From assembly GCA_016946835.1 (NCBI GenBank), contig JACVTC010000005.1:917501-932500 (forward strand): a stretch of 15,000 nt of DNA, given 5' to 3'. How positions within the stretch are numbered: position 1 is the first letter of the stretch; every line of letters starts with the position of its first letter. This document shows positions 10,294 through 15,000 of the stretch, piece after piece. The translations under genes were made by a program, and so were the position numbers. Below the pieces are notes generated by a model. The model was not told where the DNA came from. It ran no database searches and worked only from the letters and a program-made list of their open reading frames with translations. This stretch comes from Neocallimastix lanati (nom. inval.). Its lineage: Eukaryota; Neocallimastigomycota; Neocallimastigomycetes; Neocallimastigales; Neocallimastigaceae.

Positions 10294-11449
10294 TTTTATT
10301 ATAAATACTTTTCTCTGAATCTGGCTGCATTTTATCATCTCTTTGATTTTTTTGTATTGTACTACTTTCTTCATAGAATTTAATCCTAAAATCTAAAATA
10401 TTATTCATTTTATATTTTCTATCTTTATCCAAATAAAATAGAGTTTCAAAGTAGTATGCATAAAGATTTTCTTGACTGCTTTTCATAAGTAGCTTCTGCT
10501 TTTCAAAGAAAGACTTATTTTCACTTTCACCTAGTTTTTTCTCTTTATTTTCGGCTTTATTTTCGGCTTTTTCATCCTTTCTTCTTTTTTTTAACTGCTT
10601 TTCCTCTTTATTTTTATTTTTTTCTTCTCTCTGTCTTTTGTTTTGTTTTTTATCTTCGGCTTTATCTTTATCTTTTTCTTCTTTTTGTCTTTTGTTAAAC
10701 TGGTGGTAACTAATCAAAGAAAATCCATCACTTATAAGTTTAACATTACTCTCTTTAACTAGAACCACAAAATAGACCCAGAAGCCGTTAGGAATCAATG
10801 TGCTGTTCGTTTTGAGATTAATTTTAAAACCCGAGTTATCTTCATTATTCGAATTAAAATTATTATTTGGTAATTCTGTAACAGGATTTATATCTACCAG
10901 TTCTTTTGCATTTTTATTAACGTCTTCGTACAAGTCTTCCATTTTTTTTTCCATGCATTCTTTCACTTGTTTCAAATTATATATATATTTATTGGCCACC
11001 CTAATTCCTACTAGAAAAACTGTTCCTTCCTCAGTAGTACTACCATCAAAGTTTATATTTAAACTAACTGATTTTCCAATTGAAAATTGCTTTTTCGGAT
11101 GATTTTCTTGTTCATTTTCAGTTGTATTTGTTATTCTTAATTCTTCTTCACTATTTCTATTTTTCACTATGTCTTCAGTATTCATTCCATTATCATTATG
11201 ATATTTATCATCTTGATAAATAACTTTTTTTATTAAGTTATTTCTTTTCAAACATTGATAATTATTTTTATTTTTTTTAAATTCTTCTGGAATTTCTCTA
11301 ATACTTTCTAAATGCTTATAATTACAGTTAATTCTTATGAAATTATTGATTCTGATCCTCATTTCGAAACCAGCATTTTCATAATCATCACTATCACGTT
11401 TAACTAAATATTCATATATAGAATCTAAAATTTTAAAATTATCATTCAT
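10208..11449 (-). CDS. Unknown Lys/Asn-rich protein, N-terminal part
   Basis: A 413-codon ORF with no recognised family. Residues 1-110 are polar. Residues 120-155 and 205-250 look beta-rich (FSIGKSVSLNINFDG; GFWVYFVVLVKESNVKLISD; GFSLISYHQF) and could be one compact sandwich-like domain split by a charged insert; this is a guess from hydrophobic patterning only. Residues 250-306 are a Lys/Glu/Arg tract with an 18-residue tandem repeat starting NKRQ and a nuclear-localisation-like KQLKKRRKDEK at 284-294. Residues 320-360 regain folded character (YAYYFETLFYLDKDRKYKMN). A nuclear or nucleic-acid-binding role fits the basic tract but is not shown. The ATG at 11449 follows a T run and short leader. 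The frame ends at TAA 10210-10208 and then continues open for 221 codons. The promoter side faces the ATG7 promoter. Confidence 0.65.
   Translation of the reverse strand: MNDNFKILDSIYEYLVKRDSDDYENAGFEMRIRINNFIRINCNYKHLESIREIPEEFKKNKNNYQCLKRNNLIKKVIYQDDKYHNDNGMNTEDIVKNRNSEEELRITNTTENEQENHPKKQFSIGKSVSLNINFDGSTTEEGTVFLVGIRVANKYIYNLKQVKECMEKKMEDLYEDVNKNAKELVDINPVTELPNNNFNSNNEDNSGFKINLKTNSTLIPNGFWVYFVVLVKESNVKLISDGFSLISYHQFNKRQKEEKDKDKAEDKKQNKRQREEKNKNKEEKQLKKRRKDEKAENKAENKEKKLGESENKSFFEKQKLLMKSSQENLYAYYFETLFYLDKDRKYKMNNILDFRIKFYEESSTIQKNQRDDKMQPDSEKSIYNKSKSDLKTTVVNNENQYDFVTTINCSENI
10589..10696 (-). repeat. Imperfect 54-nt tandem duplication (18 residues)
   Basis: Residues 252-269 (NKRQKEEKDKDKAEDKKQ) and 270-287 (NKRQREEKNKNKEEKQLK) are tandem copies within the Lys/Glu tract. 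Just downstream a 12-nt unit encoding AENK is present twice. Confidence 0.8.
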
Positions 11450-11763
11450 TTTAACAAAAAAAAAAAAAAAAATAAAAATAAAAATTCAAAAATTACTAAC
11501 AAATGAAATAAAATAATAATTTTTTTTTTATAAATACTAAATTATTATCAATTAAAAATTTAAAAACAATTTTTAATTTTATTTTTATAAAAAAAATAGA
11601 AATATTTTTATTTTGATTTCTGTTTTAAAAATTTTCATGAAAATCTTTGGTGCTTATATATATATATATATATATAAAGAATTATAATAGTTTTTATTAA
11701 TGGTATATAGCTATAAAATGATTCGTAATACATGAAATGCATTACACCATGTAAATATTGTTT

Positions 11764-11807
11764 TTTAATATTTTATTTTAATGAATTTAATATTTTATTT
11801 TAATGAA
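11764..11807 (+). repeat. Perfect 22-nt tandem duplication
   Basis: The unit TTTAATATTTTATTTTAATG plus AA is repeated twice head to tail without mismatch. Confidence 0.9.
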
Positions 11808-12007
11808 TTACACTTGATTACTAAGCCTCAAGCCTTATCTCATATGTATTAAATAATACATTTACATATTATATAAATAATTTATGACAGTGTTAAATAA
11901 TATTAAGCTTTAATTATTATTATTATTCTTATTTATTATTTTAGATTCTAAAACCTGTAAAAATTTATTCATTCTAATATATATTGTATTAATACATAGA
12001 AATGGGA

Positions 12008-12039
<32 letters not shown>

Positions 12040-12130
12040 TCAATGAGGTAGAAATCAACAAATTCGAAATAAAAAGTTGTAATAATAATATTTAGACTAT
12101 TAAATAATAATATTATAATTTTAAGTGTCT

Positions 12131-12172
<42 letters not shown>

Positions 12173-12470
12173 ATTTAATTTATATAAATAATAAAAATAA
12201 TATTATTATTATTATTATTTAATCATCAAACAAGAACTTTAATTAATTATAAAAAATTAAAAAATTAAAAAGTAAAATAAAATTAACAATAAATATAAAT
12301 GACACTTTATAATAATTATTATTATTACTTAATCGTCTACTATAACCACTTTGATTAAGTAAAAAAAAATTTTTTTTTTTTTTTTAATTTTTTTCTTTTT
12401 CTTTTTTAATATGTATATGATATATATTAATTAAAATTTAAAACTTTAATTTTATTAAAAATCATTTAGA

Positions 12471-12505
12471 TTTAATTTTTTTTTGGAAGTAAAAAAAAAA
12501 TTAAA
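12471..12505. repeat. A/T inverted repeat with 6-nt loop
   Basis: TTTAATTTTTTTTT at 12471-12484 faces its reverse complement at about 12492-12505 across GGAAGT (plus one extra A). It could form a 14-bp hairpin, but pairing by chance is easy at this composition. Confidence 0.6.
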
Positions 12506-12510
12506 ATTAA

Positions 12511-12550
12511 ATATTTAAAAATAGATTAATATATTTAAAAATAAATTAAT
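12511..12550 (+). repeat. 20-nt tandem duplication
   Basis: ATATTTAAAAATAGATTAAT is followed directly by a second copy with one G-to-A difference. Confidence 0.85.
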
Positions 12551-12977
12551 AGAATATTCAAAATATATCAACCAGCCTCTCTTTTTTTTTTTTTTTTTTT
12601 TTTTATTATTTTTTATTTCCTATTAGAATCAACACTTCAAATTTTATTTATTATTTTATTAATATTTTTTATTATTTATTTATAATTATAGTTAACTGCT
12701 TTTTAATAATTATTTTTAATATTTTTTTATATATATTTTTACTACATAAATTTTAATTATATCACAATTTTATTTTATGTGTTATTACATAAATGTAAAT
12801 GAATGCCATACATACGCCATATTACAATTTATATAATTGATATCTTAATAATAATAATATTTATACATAAAATTTATATATGTTATTTTGTTTAATAACA
12901 AGAATAATATTCATATATTAAACTTTATTTCTAACATTTCCATATTTTAAAAGATTTAATTATTTTTTTTTATAGAC

Positions 12978-13052
12978 TGAAGACTTTTGTCTCCCCCATA
13001 TGTTAATATGGATGTATGATTAACTGCCATACCAATAGGGCGTGGGCGCTCA
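12978..13052. other. GC-richer patch with four consecutive hairpins
   Basis: Four small stem-loops lie in a row. AGAC/GTCT has loop TTTT (12981-12992). CCATAT/ATATGG has loop GTTA (12996-13011). GTATG/CATAC has a 9-nt loop (13014-13032). GGGCG pairs with CGCTC, including one G-T pair, across loop TGGG (13038-13051). The patch stands out in composition and follows a T run ending TATAG. It contains no tRNA A/B boxes and I do not match it to U1-U6. It could be a structured RNA, a regulatory region for ATG7, or a transposon end. Confidence 0.3.
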
Positions 13053-13595
13053 AAAAATTTAAAGCAGAGATAATCAAATTCAATTAAATTTTTATGTAAC
13101 TACTAATGTAATTGTTATAAATTTATGTACGAGATAATATATTATTAACAAAAATTTTTTTTCTATTTAAATTCTAAATATATATAAATTAAAAACATTA
13201 AAAAAACTATTCATTTTAATAATTATGTCTTTTTTTCATTATATATCATAATTATTATATTATTTTTTTTTTTTAAAAAGATAAGTAGTATAATAGTTTT
13301 TTTTTTTTTTTTTATTTTTAATATATTATTATATATTTATTTTTTTTATTGATATTTTCGTTGTTGGTTTTAATAAAAACCATATTAACTATAAATAATT
13401 TATATTTAAATTGTGAGATTCCAAATACATATCTAAATTTAATTAAAATAAAGAATTATATATTTATTATTATTTAATTATATAATTTAAAAATAATAAT
13501 AATAATAATAAAAAATATATATATATATATTATCTTTTATTAAAAATAAAAAATTTTTTTAGAAAATTTTTTCCTTAAATTTTTATAATTTAAAA

Positions 13596-14716
13596 ATGGA
13601 TAATAAAGAAAAAAAACCACTTCAATTTCAATCATTATCAAGTCTTGTTGACCCTTCTTTTTGGTATTCATTGACAAAAGAAAAAATTGATAATTTAAAA
13701 CTTAGTGATGCACCAATTGATATATACGGTTACTATTCTTATAATAGTTTACAATCAAGTAAAGCAAATCAAGCTGTAAAAATACCATCATTTCTTCAAC
13801 TCAATTCTAGTTCATTAAATAATGAGAGGTAAAGAATAATTATAAATATAATAATAGTATAAATACACATATCAATATTTAATTATAATTTAAGATTTAT
13901 TTTAATATTTATTAAAACAATTATTTTTTTTTTTTTTTTTGAATATATAACATTTGAATAATAAAGCATTCCACCATTTTCATTTCCAATGAAAGGCTTA
14001 TTAAAAAATACCAATACTATTGAAGATTTTCAAAAATTAGATAGAAAAGCATTGTTTGAAGAAGTTTCAAAAAAGGTAATTCCATTAATAAATATAATAA
14101 TTAGCTAAAACTAAATATGAATTATTAATTAATATAATTAATTTATTATAATTTATTATAAAAAAGATTTGGGAAAGCATATTAAGTGGAGAAGCCATCA
14201 AATGCCCTGCCTTATTAAATCAGTTTCTTTTGATTTCATTCTCAGATTTGAAAAAATATAAATATTATTACTGGTTTGCATTTCCTGCATTAATTCCAAA
14301 AAATTCATATTATCTTAATAATGTGACACCATTACACGAATATTTAAATGAAAATGAGGTTATTATATAAGAAATAATATACATATAATTATAATTATAC
14401 TCTAACAAAATATTTACATTATTTTTTTATAATTAAAGCATGATATATAATTAAAAAAAAAAAAAAAAAATTAAAATTAAATTACTAAAAATTTAGTAAT
14501 TAATATTTAAACAAAAATATTATTTTTTGATATTAATATATAAATAGTTACATTCTCTTTATGACAAATATAAAAAATTATTAAAAGTACCTAATAATAT
14601 TAATAAAGGCATTCCAGGATATTTTATTTTTAAAAAAGATAATGAAAATAATGTTAAAGTGGGAACATTATCAGAATATGAATCTTTTACTTCAGATGAC
14701 AAGGTATATATAGTAT

Positions 14717-14747
<31 letters not shown>

Positions 14748-15000
14748 GATTACACATAATGTTAATAAATAAATAAATAAATAAATAAATAGACAAATAA
14801 ATAAATAATAAATAAATAAATAAATAATAAAAATAATATTGATAAAATAATACAAATCGTTTTCATAAACACTAAATATATTATATAAGAATAAAACAAT
14901 CATTGCTTTTGCTGATCCATGCGTTTTACCAAATAATCCTGGATGGATGTTAAGAAATTTATTAATGTTAATTAAAAAAAAATGGAAAATTAGTGAAGTT
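13596..15000 (+). CDS. ATG7: ATG7, E1-like enzyme for autophagy, 5' part only
   Basis: ATG7 activates the ubiquitin-like proteins ATG8 and ATG12 and passes them to the E2 enzymes ATG3 and ATG10 in the cytosol. Exons by eye are 13596-13828, 13967-14075, 14167-14358, 14548-14703 and 14890 to beyond 15000, giving 267 residues so far, all in the N-terminal (ATG3/ATG10-binding) domain. Family hallmarks are [20 protein letters not shown] near the start, NTNTIEDF near residue 95, [10 protein letters not shown] at 115-124, [20 protein letters not shown] at about 143-162, and [20 protein letters not shown] at 237-256. The adenylation domain and catalytic Cys lie beyond the window. Introns are 138, 91, 189 and 186 nt. 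Intron 3 uses GTTATT, a poor donor; without splicing the frame hits TAA three codons later. The ATG at 13596 gives the expected short N-terminus. Phases are consistent throughout. Confidence 0.95.
14721..14823 (+). repeat. A27 run and AAAT repeats in ATG7 intron 4
   Basis: A27 at 14721-14747 is followed by about 15 AAAT-type units at 14765-14823, all inside the 186-nt intron. The minus-strand ORF across them, rich in Phe, Leu and Ile, is an artefact. Confidence 0.9.

Larger units (their letters stand above)
11450..13595. other. Divergent intergenic region before ATG7
   Basis: About 2.1 kb of AT-rich DNA between two divergently transcribed genes, so it should hold both promoters. It contains a TA microsatellite (about 11655-11676), A24 (12016-12039), T31 (12136-12166), T23 (12582-12604), small tandem repeats and a less AT-rich patch at 12978-13052 (these last listed separately). 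No protein-coding frame is supported. Confidence 0.6.

Noticed and set aside
10800-11102. 100-codon plus-strand ORF
   Set aside because: It is the antisense shadow of the unknown minus-strand gene, whose frame is open much further and has better composition.
12978-13052. tRNA or spliceosomal snRNA gene
   Set aside because: There are no A/B boxes or cloverleaf on either strand, and it does not match the U1, U2, U4, U5 or U6 cores.
14559-14903. 114-codon minus-strand hydrophobic ORF
   Set aside because: It spans ATG7 exon 4 and the AAAT repeats of intron 4 in antisense, so it is a repeat artefact.

Overview
This is very AT-rich eukaryotic DNA, full of long A and T homopolymer runs (up to 56 nt) and simple repeats. 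It carries two recognisable genes with many short GT-AG introns: RAD51 (minus strand, nine exons) and the 5' half of ATG7 (plus strand, running off the right edge). Base composition, homopolymers, intron density and Asn/Lys-rich proteins fit an anaerobic gut fungus (Neocallimastigomycota). A dictyostelid or another AT-rich protist cannot be excluded. The fungal guess is an inference; no rRNA or organellar marker is present.

Layout. 1-4190: no intact gene. It holds a decayed plus-strand reading frame (37-470), two islands of clearly higher GC that each start directly after an A run of about 50 nt (1328-1431 and 2220-2519), an Asn/Asp/Ser-rich minus-strand relic, and a diverged duplicated segment. 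4191-6657: RAD51, complete at 339 codons. 6658-7555: its upstream AT-rich spacer. 7556-8074: another higher-GC island, a plus-strand frame broken by three stops and probably a transposable-element or gene remnant. 8539-8940: a weak small orphan ORF. 9542-11449: an unrecognised Lys/Asn-rich gene on the minus strand. It is split into two same-frame parts by a single TAA, which an 87-nt GT-AG intron could remove. 11450-13595: the divergent intergenic region before ATG7, with a small GC-richer patch that can fold into four consecutive hairpins. 13596-15000: ATG7 exons 1-5.

RAD51 (homologous recombination) and ATG7 (autophagy E1) are housekeeping genes with no functional link to each other. I see no operon, defence cassette or other clear multi-gene system. 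The points most worth checking are the stop or intron in the unknown gene, the unusual homopolymer structure at RAD51 splice sites, and the three higher-GC islands.
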